Origin: Candidatus Woesearchaeota archaeon
GTDB lineage: Archaea > Nanobdellota > Nanobdellia > SCGC-AAA011-G17 > PNOQ01
DNA length: 40,428 bases
Assembly: GCA_018302135.1 (NCBI GenBank)
Contig: JAGWAE010000004.1
Coordinates: 1 to 40,428, forward strand
Direction of reading: 5' to 3'
The notes beneath the pieces are model-generated. The model saw only the letters and a program-made list of their open reading frames with translations, was not told the origin of the DNA and searched no databases. Below, one piece after another: positions 19,254 through 28,729 of this stretch. The first letter of the stretch is position 1. Every line of letters begins with the position of its first letter. The position numbers and the translations under genes are program-made.

Positions 19254-20120
19254 TCATTCTTTATGTGCAAACAAAATCAAAGTATAGTGTTTATTTTTAT
19301 AAAAAGAAATTGGTGGGTATTTTATAGACTCTATTTCAACATTAAATTTATTTTTCTTCAAAATTGTCAAAATTTCAGTAATATCATTATTCTCATCTAA
19401 GTCATTATGATATTCCATTATAATATTTTTTATTTTATGTATTTTTTTATTGACATCTAACTCTTTTATTATTTTGCCTTCGGCGCCTTCTACATCAAGT
19501 TTTAAGATATCAATATCTTCTTCTATAAAGTTAGACAACTGTACTGCTTTAACCTCTTCATCATATGTTTTTTTAAAAGATTTGCTCATGTTCTTCAAAA
19601 TTGTAGCATTACATGAACTATATTTATCGGAAGAATATACTTTAATTGGCTCTTCATTGTCACTTAAAGCTAAATTATAAGGATACACATTATTTAAATG
19701 ATTATACTTTATGTTTTTGACTAAGAGTTTAAATGTCAATCTTTGAGGTTCAAAACAAATTATTTTAGAATCCGGGTAAAAAGTTTTAAAAAACAAAACT
19801 GACATACCTATATTGCTTCCGCCATCAACTATTACTGGTCTTTTCTTTTGAATATCTAAAAAATAACTTTTAGCTGCAAATATTTCATAAAACAAAGACT
19901 TAAAGTCAGCATAATCATAAAAAAATATCTTATAACCTAGAAATTTCTCATTACGAAACTTGAATACTGAATTAAAAAATTTCTTTATTATTATTTTGTT
20001 CCCATAATAGTACATTTTAAGCCTCATAATTCCAGTATAATTTCTAAAAATGATAAACCATTGGTATATAAACCTAATAATAAATCCGGCACCATAAGAA
20101 GGTTTAAAACTTTTTACCAT
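19254..20120 (-). CDS. FkbM-family methyltransferase
   Basis: PVIVDGGSNIGMSVLFFKTFYPDSKIICFEP, DILKLDVEGAEGKIIKEL. Confidence 0.88.
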   Translation of the reverse strand: MVKSFKPSYGAGFIIRFIYQWFIIFRNYTGIMRLKMYYYGNKIIIKKFFNSVFKFRNEKFLGYKIFFYDYADFKSLFYEIFAAKSYFLDIQKKRPVIVDGGSNIGMSVLFFKTFYPDSKIICFEPQRLTFKLLVKNIKYNHLNNVYPYNLALSDNEEPIKVYSSDKYSSCNATILKNMSKSFKKTYDEEVKAVQLSNFIEEDIDILKLDVEGAEGKIIKELDVNKKIHKIKNIIMEYHNDLDENNDITEILTILKKNKFNVEIESIKYPPISFYKNKHYTLILFAHKE

Positions 20121-20227
20121 TAAATCGAGACTTTTATAAAATTATTAAACTTTTCTATTAAAATGAGATATAAAATTTATTATAACATTTTCATAACTTT
20201 TATATACCTTTCAATTATCCGATTCTC

Positions 20228-21364
20228 ATGGAAAAAGAAGTGTTAAGTTCCACTGTATATTCTAAAGAGAAAATTCTTCATCATCCTCAAAAAGTTCAAT
20301 CATTATTAGAAGGAAGAGTAACCCCACCAATTTATGTTAGAGTAAAACCAACCAATGTGTGTAATCATGGATGTTTTTATTGTACTTATGCAGATAGGAA
20401 AGGCAACGGTAACCATTCTTTTTCAGGTATACATGAAAGAACAGTAATAAGAGACAAAATACCAGAAGAAAAAATGGAAGAAATATTAAAAGATTTTAGA
20501 GATATGGGAATTAAAGCAGTTACATACTCTGGTGGGGGAGAACCATTACTTTATCCGTATATAAGACAAACACTAGAAAGAACATTAGAATATGGTATAG
20601 ATTTATCTATGATCACACATGGACAATTTTTAATGAACCCTGAGGCAGAACCGTTAAAACATGCCAAATGGGTAAGAATTTCCCAAGATGCTATAAGTGA
20701 AGAAGAGTTTTCTAGAATTAGAAGAATAAATGGTAAACATTTTGAAACAATAAAAAGAAATGCTGAAGAATTTGCCAAAATTAAAGATAAGGATTGTGTT
20801 TTTGGTATTAATTTTGTAGTAAGTGAAGAAAATGTCGGAGATGTATATGAAGGTGCGAAAATGTGGAAAGATATCGGAGTAAGTTACGTAAGATTTAGTC
20901 CTGTATGGGGACCAAATTTTGAACAATACCATGCACCACACCGAGACAATGTCGAAGAACAATTAAGAAGAGCAAAAGAAGATTTAAACGATACTTCTTT
21001 CGAAGTTCATGATTCATTTCAAACTGATTTTGAATTAGAAGGAAGATCATTCAGAACATATTCATGGTGTCCTATGATGCAAGTAGTGCCTGTTATTGGT
21101 GCTGATCAAAATGTGTATTTCTGTCATAATAAAGCATATTCAACGGACGGTAAAATGGGAAGTATTAAGGATCAATCATTTAAGAAATTATGGTTTAGCG
21201 AAGAAACCACGAGAATATTTAGAGAATTTGATCCAAGTAAGTCTTGTAATCATCAATGTGCTAACGACCGTAAAAACATAAAAATAATTGGAATAGTAGA
21301 AAATGGGAAAATTCCATTGGAAAAAATAATGGCTAGTAATATACCCCACGTAAATTTTATTTAG
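20228..21364 (+). CDS. Radical SAM / SPASM domain protein
   Basis: RVKPTNVCNHGCFYCTYADRKG (CxxxCxxC), VTYSGGGEPLLYP, C-terminal Cys cluster WCPMMQVVPVIGADQNVYFCHN...KSCNHQCAND; TATA box TTTATATA 20198-20205 about 26 nt upstream. Confidence 0.9.
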   Translation: MEKEVLSSTVYSKEKILHHPQKVQSLLEGRVTPPIYVRVKPTNVCNHGCFYCTYADRKGNGNHSFSGIHERTVIRDKIPEEKMEEILKDFRDMGIKAVTYSGGGEPLLYPYIRQTLERTLEYGIDLSMITHGQFLMNPEAEPLKHAKWVRISQDAISEEEFSRIRRINGKHFETIKRNAEEFAKIKDKDCVFGINFVVSEENVGDVYEGAKMWKDIGVSYVRFSPVWGPNFEQYHAPHRDNVEEQLRRAKEDLNDTSFEVHDSFQTDFELEGRSFRTYSWCPMMQVVPVIGADQNVYFCHNKAYSTDGKMGSIKDQSFKKLWFSEETTRIFREFDPSKSCNHQCANDRKNIKIIGIVENGKIPLEKIMASNIPHVNFI

Positions 21365-22349
21365 TCCCAAGTAACTTCATCGTTTCAGAAAAAACTTCTC
21401 TTGGTTCTACTGCCCTTAGGCACGTTGTTTTATATGGCGCCTCACAAGAAGTAGACATACAAGGCATACATCCATATTTATCTTCGGGTCTAATACCCTT
21501 ACCACAATTATAAAAATAAACTTCAGTTACGGGGGTTGGTCCAAATAAGCCTAAAACTTTCTTTTTTAATGCTATCGCCAAATGCATACCCAAACTGTCA
21601 TTAGTTACTATAACTTTAGAAGAATTAATCCAATCCATATAAGTATCAAGATCTTCTAATACTTCACGACCAACTTTATCTTGTCTTGTAATTTTTAATC
21701 CTTCCATTTCAAATAAAGATTCGAGAGTATCCCAACAATAATTTGGCCAGGCTTTTGTAGGCCATTTTGTACCTACAAGCGTATTAAGCCCAACATCATA
21801 AATCTGTTTAGATTTAGGTTTATATCCCAAAACGTATTCTTCTCCATTCCACTTTTTTCCAACAACTTCAAATAATAAGTCTTGAATAGTTTTTTCATTA
21901 GTTTTTTTAGTGCCAGGTTTAGTACTTATATCCAGCGCTTCTGTTGCCATATCATGAGCACGAATAGAAAGTCCATATTCACCGTTTCTAAAACCAAATC
22001 CATATCTTGTCAAAGCAGATATTTCACTAGCAAGCACACAAATACCTAGATGTTTTTCAAGATTTATGAACACATCAAAGTCCTCTCTTGATAATTGTTT
22101 TGCAGTAAGCCAATCAAGAGGTAAAAGTCGATCGATGAAAGGATTATTCCTTAACAAAGGAAACGCCTTTGGGTCTGTGACCCAAGTAACATGATATTCT
22201 TTATATGCATGAAGCAAAGGTGTTGTTCTAAATACATCCCCTAAACTGGAGTTCATATCAAAACGATGATCCAATAATTCCGAATACCCTGTTTTAAGTA
22301 TAAGAACTTTTTTTCTTCTTTCTTCTAATTTCGAATCATCCATAAACAT
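21357..22349 (-). CDS. GT9 family (heptosyltransferase-like) glycosyltransferase
   Basis: SSLGDVFRTTPLLHAYKEYHVTWVTDPKAFPLL, VTNDSLGMHLAIALKKKVLGLFGPTPVTEVYFY; start set to ATG 22349 (TGATG junction with upstream gene) rather than TTG 22352. Confidence 0.85.
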   Translation of the reverse strand: MFMDDSKLEERRKKVLILKTGYSELLDHRFDMNSSLGDVFRTTPLLHAYKEYHVTWVTDPKAFPLLRNNPFIDRLLPLDWLTAKQLSREDFDVFINLEKHLGICVLASEISALTRYGFGFRNGEYGLSIRAHDMATEALDISTKPGTKKTNEKTIQDLLFEVVGKKWNGEEYVLGYKPKSKQIYDVGLNTLVGTKWPTKAWPNYCWDTLESLFEMEGLKITRQDKVGREVLEDLDTYMDWINSSKVIVTNDSLGMHLAIALKKKVLGLFGPTPVTEVYFYNCGKGIRPEDKYGCMPCMSTSCEAPYKTTCLRAVEPREVFSETMKLLGTK

Positions 22350-23044
22350 CAACTCGTATAAATTCTTCTCCCAATATTGACTTCATTAATTGAAAGAGTT
22401 TCATAATTTTCACAAAGAGAAGTTATAACTTTAGCTGCTTCTTTAGGTTGTATACATTCAGAAGGATCCTTTCTTCCTTTAGTCATCTGAGTAGCCATCG
22501 CACCAAAATATAAATCAATAATTCTTACTCCTTTTCTAATGACTTCATATCTTAAAGAATCAGAAAATCCTCTTAATGCATGTTTACTTGCAGAATATGC
22601 AGTTTCATTTTGACTACCTTGTTTTCCAGCAAGGGAATTAATATTAACTATTAAACCAGAACCATTTCTTCCAAAATGAGATAACAATCCTCGGGTCAAA
22701 AAGAAAGGCACATAAAAATTAACTTGCATTATTTCATCCAATTCTGAAGAAGTAGTTTCACTGAGAGGTTTATTAAGATAAACGCCTGCGTTGTTCACTA
22801 AGACTCCAACATTATTAGCCACAGCAATTTCAACCAATCCAGCCAGACTTTCCCTCTTCAATAAATCACAAACATATGGAAAACATTCCACTCCCCTTGA
22901 TTTTATTTCACAAAATAATTCATTAAGTTTATCTGGATTTCTTCCATGAATTAAAACAGTGTAGTTTTGATCAGCAAAGCTTAAAGCAAGCTCTCTTCCT
23001 AACCCATTCGTAGAGCCAGTAATCAAAACAGATTTATTTAACAT
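22349..23044 (-). CDS. Short-chain dehydrogenase/reductase
   Basis: VLITGSTNGLGRELA, LVNNAGVY, NINSLAGKQGSQNETAYSASKHALRGF (Ser/YxxxK). Confidence 0.92.
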   Translation of the reverse strand: MLNKSVLITGSTNGLGRELALSFADQNYTVLIHGRNPDKLNELFCEIKSRGVECFPYVCDLLKRESLAGLVEIAVANNVGVLVNNAGVYLNKPLSETTSSELDEIMQVNFYVPFFLTRGLLSHFGRNGSGLIVNINSLAGKQGSQNETAYSASKHALRGFSDSLRYEVIRKGVRIIDLYFGAMATQMTKGRKDPSECIQPKEAAKVITSLCENYETLSINEVNIGRRIYTS

Positions 23045-23082
23045 TAAAGTGGAATACTTAAAAGATTTTTAAATCTTGTGAA

Positions 23083-23241
23083 TTAAAACAAGGAATAAAT
23101 AAAAGGAGAAATATAACTACTTTGGGATAAAACAATCAGTATTCCTACCAGTAGTATTAATATTATCAATGGTGCTAACCACCAAATTTTTCGTTTCTTA
23201 ACAAAATACCAAAATTCAGATATTAATGTTCTATTTCCCAT
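23083..23241 (-). CDS. DUF5989-like (SxtK-like) 52-aa membrane protein, absent from supplied ORF track
   Basis: My translation of the - strand: MGNRTLISEFWYFVKKRKIWWLAPLIILILLVGILIVLSQSSYISPFIYSLF*. FW-F-RK-WWL-P-hydrophobic-SPFIY-LF matches the DUF5989 pattern; overlaps the end of the SGNH gene by 11 nt. Confidence 0.75.
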   Translation of the reverse strand: MGNRTLISEFWYFVKKRKIWWLAPLIILILLVGILIVLSQSSYISPFIYSLF

Positions 23242-24352
23242 TAAAAACAGAATTATACTCTTGGCTTATAAATCTTACTATTAATTTAACTGTTAATTCA
23301 TTACCTTTAGCATTTAAATGAGTATCATGTCCATGAAAAAACAAACTAAAATTTTCATTTAATGAAGGATATGTGTCTAAAAATAATATTTCGTTTTCTT
23401 TAAAATATTTTTTTAATTCTTTTTGAGGATATAACAAATCATAATCCATTTCACTAAAATTACCATTTTTTCTTAAGTAATCAACATAAGTTTTATTAAA
23501 TTCTTCATCAGATAAAAATTGAACTTTCTGGGGGAGTATAACTACAAAATGATCTATATCCCTCTCTTTTAAAAAGCTGTCAATTTCTTTTATTTTATAT
23601 TCAACTTTTTCAATATTATAATTTGTTTGAATATTATTTGAATAAGCTTTAACATAACCTTTTACTGTTGATTCTTTAATCTTTTTACCATAAACTAATT
23701 CATAAAAAAAGGCGTGAGATTTTATATTCTTTCTTAAAAAAATAACTAAATTAAATTTTTGTTTTGCAAAAGCAGAATTCATAGAACCATTGCTAACTAA
23801 ATAACCATTGTAAACAACATTTTTATCTTGTTGACTTAAATTAACAATATCGTTTCCAACATATAAAAAAGTTATCACCATATCTGGAGAATAATTTATT
23901 ACTTCTTTTTTGATATAATTATAATAATCATTAGGATTATATCCTCCAACTCCAAAAGACAAAATTTCTACTTCATCTTCATTATAATAATTTTGTAATC
24001 TCCTACCAAATGTATCATTAAAATCTACATGCCCAAATACAAAAGAATCACCAACTAAAGCAATTCGTTTAGTATCATCGGTTTTATTATAACTTCTTTC
24101 TAAATCTCTCATACCATGAGAATTAGTATTAATTTTTATGCTAACATCATTAGTCTGCAAACTCCCAGTTATACTCGGTTCTAAAGTTATCATTTTTATA
24201 TTTTCATTATAATAATAAATTGGAGAGGTATATGCATATTGGGGAAAATTAAAAATTCTATAAACCCCCTCAAAAATAAAAAAACATACCATTAAAATTA
24301 TTATTAAAAATAATAAATTTTTAAAAAAACTAATCTTTAGCATATTTCTCAC
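23231..24352 (-). CDS. SGNH/GDSL-like hydrolase with N-terminal TM anchor
   Basis: RIALVGDSFVFGHVDFNDTFGRRLQ (block I), VGGYNPNDYYN, FLYVGNDIV, GHDTHLNAKGNELTVKLI (DxxH block V). Confidence 0.82.
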   Translation of the reverse strand: MRNMLKISFFKNLLFLIIILMVCFFIFEGVYRIFNFPQYAYTSPIYYYNENIKMITLEPSITGSLQTNDVSIKINTNSHGMRDLERSYNKTDDTKRIALVGDSFVFGHVDFNDTFGRRLQNYYNEDEVEILSFGVGGYNPNDYYNYIKKEVINYSPDMVITFLYVGNDIVNLSQQDKNVVYNGYLVSNGSMNSAFAKQKFNLVIFLRKNIKSHAFFYELVYGKKIKESTVKGYVKAYSNNIQTNYNIEKVEYKIKEIDSFLKERDIDHFVVILPQKVQFLSDEEFNKTYVDYLRKNGNFSEMDYDLLYPQKELKKYFKENEILFLDTYPSLNENFSLFFHGHDTHLNAKGNELTVKLIVRFISQEYNSVFNGK

Positions 24353-26093
24353 TATCCCATATATGTTTTGGATTGTCCTCTCTTTTTATTAAAAAATTTC
24401 CCATAACTAAATAGTCTATTCCGGTACCCATCATACATTTATATCCATCCAAAGGAGTACATACTATTGGTTCTCCTCTAATATTAAAAGAGGTATTAAT
24501 AAGAATTGGAATCCCAGATAATTTTCCAAACTCTTTTATCAAATCGTAATACAATGGATTTTGATTTTTTTCTATAGTTTGAAGTCTTCCACTACCATCG
24601 ACATGAGTAACAGAAGGTATAATCTTTCTCCATTTTTCTTTTATAGGATAAACCATAAGCATAAAATCAGTTGGATCGGGTATAGGAATATCACACTCAA
24701 AATATTTTTCAGCATCATCTTTACAAACTACCGGTGCAAATGGTCTAAACTTTTCTCTATGTTTAACCTTAAGGTTTAATATTTCTTGCATCTTTGGATT
24801 GCAAGGATTAGAAAGTATACTCCTAGAACCTAATGCTCTTGGGCCCCATTCCATCCTTCCTTGAAACCAACCAATAACATTATCTTCAAAAATAAGTTTA
24901 GATATTTTTTCTAAAAGTTCTTTTCTACTTTTAAAAGTAGTATAATTAATCCTATTTTTATCTAAAAAGGATTTTATTTTTTCATCACTATATTCCGGTC
25001 CTAAAAAAGCATCTTTCTGTACATAATTTCTTTCATTATTTAAAATTGAATAATAAACATAAACGGCAGCCCCAATACTTGTCCCGCCATCTGAAGAATT
25101 TGGTTGTATCCATATTTTTTTAAATTTAGTGTTTTTTAAAATTTTACCATTAAAAACACTGTTCAATGCAACTCCCCCAGCTAAAACAATGTTTTCTTCT
25201 TTTGTAGAATCATGTAAATTATTTAATATTTTGATTATAATATCCTCAGTTATCATTTGTAAAGCAGCAGCAATATCTTTATGTCTTTGAGTTAATTCTT
25301 CATCAGGTTTTTTTACTGAGCCCCCAAGCAGATTACATAACTTTTGAGAAGGCATTCTGTCCTTGTAATCGTAAATAAAATAATCCATATTAAGTCTATA
25401 GCTTCCATCTTTTTTGATATCAATAATACTCATTAATTTTTTATAATATTCATTTTTTTGTCTATCCATTACACCATAAGGAGATAAGCCCATAACTTTA
25501 TATTCAGAATTATTAACACTAAAACCGAGATAGGCAGTTATAGTTGAATAAAGCAAACCTATAGATGAAGGAAATTTTATTTCTTTTGTAAGATTAATTT
25601 TATTATCTTTACCTATTCCATAAGATGTAGTAGTCCATTCTCCAACACCATCCACAGTCAGTATAGCGGCACTCTTAAATGGACTAACTAAAAAACAACT
25701 CGCAGCATGAGCTAAATGATGTTCTATAAAAAAAACATTTTTTCTTTTGTAACCTAATTTCTTTTTCAATGTCCTCATAATTCTGATTTTTTCGTTTAAC
25801 CAAGAAGGCATAGCATTAATAAATGTTTTAAGACTTTTTGGATAATTCTCAACATGTTGATATAATATTCTTTCAAATTTTAACAATGGTTTTTCATAAA
25901 AACCAATATAATTTATATCATCAATTGAAATATTTTGGCTTTTCAAACAATATTTAATAGCATTTATCGGAAATTGAGTATCGTGTTTTTTTCTAGTAAA
26001 TCTTTCTTCTTCCGCAGCTGCAACAATTTCTCCATCTTTTAATAGTGCAGCAGACGCATCATGATAATAACAACTTATACCTAAGATATACAT
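24330..26093 (-). CDS. NodU/CmcH-family O-carbamoyltransferase (SxtI-like)
   Basis: ILGISCYYHDASAALLKDGEIVAAAEEERFTRKKHDTQFP, VLAGGVALNSVFNGKI, GWFQGRMEWGPRALGSRSIL, HREKFRPFAPVV. Confidence 0.95.
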   Translation of the reverse strand: MYILGISCYYHDASAALLKDGEIVAAAEEERFTRKKHDTQFPINAIKYCLKSQNISIDDINYIGFYEKPLLKFERILYQHVENYPKSLKTFINAMPSWLNEKIRIMRTLKKKLGYKRKNVFFIEHHLAHAASCFLVSPFKSAAILTVDGVGEWTTTSYGIGKDNKINLTKEIKFPSSIGLLYSTITAYLGFSVNNSEYKVMGLSPYGVMDRQKNEYYKKLMSIIDIKKDGSYRLNMDYFIYDYKDRMPSQKLCNLLGGSVKKPDEELTQRHKDIAAALQMITEDIIIKILNNLHDSTKEENIVLAGGVALNSVFNGKILKNTKFKKIWIQPNSSDGGTSIGAAVYVYYSILNNERNYVQKDAFLGPEYSDEKIKSFLDKNRINYTTFKSRKELLEKISKLIFEDNVIGWFQGRMEWGPRALGSRSILSNPCNPKMQEILNLKVKHREKFRPFAPVVCKDDAEKYFECDIPIPDPTDFMLMVYPIKEKWRKIIPSVTHVDGSGRLQTIEKNQNPLYYDLIKEFGKLSGIPILINTSFNIRGEPIVCTPLDGYKCMMGTGIDYLVMGNFLIKREDNPKHIWDSEKYAKD

Positions 26094-26094
26094 T

Positions 26095-26337
26095 TTAAAA
26101 TTGACTATAATAGTCCTCCTTTGGCTTATTTCCTATATTTAAATCTGACCAATAAGTTTGCTTATTCTCGAATTTTTTATCTAATAACTTCTTTCCACTT
26201 AATTTTATTATTAATCTAGATATTCCCACTCCAAAAAAATATACAAAAGATAATAAAATAACATTTACTAATGTAGAAATATTTTCTCCAAATTTTTTGG
26301 TTCCTTCCTTAAATCCAAAAAAAAAGCCAGTTTTCAT
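26095..26337 (-). CDS. Small membrane protein of carbamoyltransferase cassette
   Basis: STLVNVILLSFVYFFGVGISRLIIKLSGKKLLDKK...TYWSDLNIGNKPKEDYYSQF; ATGA overlap with upstream ORF, 1-nt gap to the carbamoyltransferase. Confidence 0.65.
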   Translation of the reverse strand: MKTGFFFGFKEGTKKFGENISTLVNVILLSFVYFFGVGISRLIIKLSGKKLLDKKFENKQTYWSDLNIGNKPKEDYYSQF

Positions 26338-26528
26338 TTTAAACATTTTTTAACTGAATAACCTAAAGCACTAACAAATAATACAACAATCATAATTATA
26401 ACGTAATTTGCTTTAGTCCTATTAATAAAACTAAAAACAAAATAGATGACAGTAACAGATAGAAAATATGAAAATAAAAATCCAAAAGTTCTACCTACTT
26501 TTTTCAAATTTTGTTTATCTTGCGACAT
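26334..26528 (-). CDS. Small membrane protein, possibly SxtJ-like
   Basis: MSQDKQNLKKVGRTFGFLFSYFLSVTVIYFVFSFINRTKANYVIIMIVVLFVSALGYSVKKCLK; start at 26528 placed by TATA-like ATTTATAAAT (26549-26558) ~25 nt upstream. Confidence 0.5.
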   Translation of the reverse strand: MSQDKQNLKKVGRTFGFLFSYFLSVTVIYFVFSFINRTKANYVIIMIVVLFVSALGYSVKKCLK

Positions 26529-26618
26529 AAAAAAACAAGTTAGCATTCATTTATAAATTTATCTTGAAAAAATAATTTAATTAATAAGATTTAAATACTC
26601 AATGAGATTCCGAAAAAT

Positions 26619-27581
26619 ATGAAGAGGGTTTTAGTTTTTGGTGGTGCTGGTTTTATTGGCTCTTATATTTGTAGAAAATTGATTGAAAAAGGAGTTACTC
26701 CAATAGCATTTGATTCATTTGCATTATACTTATCTTCCTTGAATCCGGAAGAACTTGATAGAAGAAATAGAGCACAAAAAGATAGATTTGAAGGAATTCG
26801 TGACAAATTAATACCTATAATTGGAAACGCAACAAATTACCGTGAAGTCCAAAGAGCAATAAAAATTTATGATCCTGATTCAATAATCCACTTAGCAGGT
26901 ATGCCTTTAGCCAGTGCAGCAAACGAATACTCTGAAGTGTCTATGGAAGGGGTCACTTCCACCGGGACAATAATACAGGCAATAAAAGATTCAGGAAGGA
27001 AAAGGAAATTTATTTACACATCGTCTAGTACTGTCTATGGAGACTTTGGAGAAGAACCAGTCAAAGAAGATAGAGAAAAAAGAGGTAAAGGTATTTACGC
27101 AGGTGTTAAACTTGCGGGCGAAGATATAACTAGATATTTCTGTAGACAATTTGATATTCCTTATATAATTATAAGACCTCAAGGAGTATATGGCCCTACA
27201 GATATAAATAAAAGAGTTGTACAAAAATTTATAGAAGGTGCAATAAGCGGAGAAGAAATAGTAGTTAACGATCCAACAAGTGCAATAGATTTTACATATG
27301 CAAAAGATGCTGCTCAAGGATTTGTATTAGCAACATTAAATGAAGGAGTCCAAGATGAAGAATTCAATATCAGTGGTGGTCAGGGTAGAACACTTGAGGA
27401 ATTATTAAATATAGTAAGGGGACATTTTCCAGACATGAGATTCAGAATATCTAGTTCAGATCCAAATTTGCCAAGAAGAGGTAGTGCAGATATATCAAAA
27501 GCCAGAAGAATGTTAGGATATAATCCACAATATAATTTAGAAAAAGGGGTTGAAGAATATATAAAATATTATTTAAAATGA
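26619..27581 (+). CDS. NAD-dependent epimerase/dehydratase (extended SDR, nucleotide sugar)
   Basis: VLVFGGAGFIGSYICRKL, YTSSSTVYGDFGE, YAGVKLAGED (YxxxK), RPQGVYGP. Confidence 0.93.
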   Translation: MKRVLVFGGAGFIGSYICRKLIEKGVTPIAFDSFALYLSSLNPEELDRRNRAQKDRFEGIRDKLIPIIGNATNYREVQRAIKIYDPDSIIHLAGMPLASAANEYSEVSMEGVTSTGTIIQAIKDSGRKRKFIYTSSSTVYGDFGEEPVKEDREKRGKGIYAGVKLAGEDITRYFCRQFDIPYIIIRPQGVYGPTDINKRVVQKFIEGAISGEEIVVNDPTSAIDFTYAKDAAQGFVLATLNEGVQDEEFNISGGQGRTLEELLNIVRGHFPDMRFRISSSDPNLPRRGSADISKARRMLGYNPQYNLEKGVEEYIKYYLK

Positions 27582-28729
27582 AAGATAAAATACCTTTATG
27601 TAAAATAGATACCGGAGAAGAAGAACTTCATCTAATTAAAGAGGTTTTGGAATCTGGTTGGTTAGCACATGGACCAAAAGTCAAAAAATTTGAAGAAGAT
27701 TTTGCAAAGTTCATAGGTGTACCTCATGCAATTGCACTAAATTCTTGTGCATCTGCATTACAAGCAGCATTAATGGCCTATGAATTTCAAAAAGGAACAG
27801 AAGTAATCTTACCTAGCTTCACTTTTCCTGCTTCAGCAAATGCAATACACAATGCAGGATTAAAACCGGTCTTTGCAGAAATAAGAGAAGACACATTCAA
27901 TTTAGATGTTGGTGATTTAGAAAGAAGGATTAATCAAAATACAGTTGCCATAATGCCAGTACATTTTGCAGGACAAAGTTGTGAAATGGATACAATAATG
28001 GAACTTGCCAAAAAAAATGATATAGTCGTAATAGAAGATTCTGCAGAAGCGATAGGAAGTACTTATAATGGAATAAAAACTGGTGCCTTCGGCGTAGGTT
28101 GTTTTAGTTTTTATCCTACAAAAAATCTAACTACTGGTGAAGGCGGAATGGTAACAACTTCAGATAAAGAAATCGCAGAAAAAGTCAAAGCAATAAGGGG
28201 CCATGGAATAGGAACTGGTGCTTACGAAAGAGAAAAGATGACAACACCATGGATTAGAGTGACTACAACAGAAGGTTATAATTTTAGAATGTGTGAACCT
28301 TTAGCGGCAATAGGTATAGCCCAACTAAGAAAATTAAAAGAAATGAATATAAAAAGGAGAGAAAATTCACAATATCTAAATGATAGATTAGACGGAATAG
28401 AAGAAATATCAATTCCAGTAGAATTGCCTAACGCAATACACACTTATCAAATGTATGTTATAAAATTAGATGAAAAAGTAGACAGAAATTCATTTGTAAC
28501 TAAACTAAGAGAAAGAGGAATAGAAGCAAGTGTTCATTTTTACCCAGCAGTACATTTACATGATTTTTATCAATCTAGATTTGGATATAGAGAAGGAGAT
28601 CTGCCTATTACTGAAATGGTTTCAAAAAAAGTTGTAACTCTTCCAATGTTCCCATCATTAACAAAAGATCAGTTGGATAGAATAGTAGATGGAGTTAAAA
28701 GCTCATTAACAGATTCTTATAAAAAATGA
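27578..28729 (+). CDS. DegT/DnrJ/EryC1/StrS sugar aminotransferase
   Basis: SGWLAHGPKVKKFEEDFAKFIGVPHAIALNSCASALQAAL, EDSAEAIGSTYNGIKTGAFGVGCFSFYPTKNLTTGEGGMV (PLP Lys); ATGA overlap with epimerase. Confidence 0.95.
   Translation: MKDKIPLCKIDTGEEELHLIKEVLESGWLAHGPKVKKFEEDFAKFIGVPHAIALNSCASALQAALMAYEFQKGTEVILPSFTFPASANAIHNAGLKPVFAEIREDTFNLDVGDLERRINQNTVAIMPVHFAGQSCEMDTIMELAKKNDIVVIEDSAEAIGSTYNGIKTGAFGVGCFSFYPTKNLTTGEGGMVTTSDKEIAEKVKAIRGHGIGTGAYEREKMTTPWIRVTTTEGYNFRMCEPLAAIGIAQLRKLKEMNIKRRENSQYLNDRLDGIEEISIPVELPNAIHTYQMYVIKLDEKVDRNSFVTKLRERGIEASVHFYPAVHLHDFYQSRFGYREGDLPITEMVSKKVVTLPMFPSLTKDQLDRIVDGVKSSLTDSYKK

Noticed and set aside
20654-20962. 102-aa - strand ORF antisense to the radical SAM gene
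   Set aside because: Nested, no motif, Phe/Tyr/Ser-rich antisense composition.
26991-27317. 108-aa - strand ORF antisense to the epimerase
   Set aside because: Low-complexity Phe/Tyr/Cys-rich translation, nested in a strong gene.
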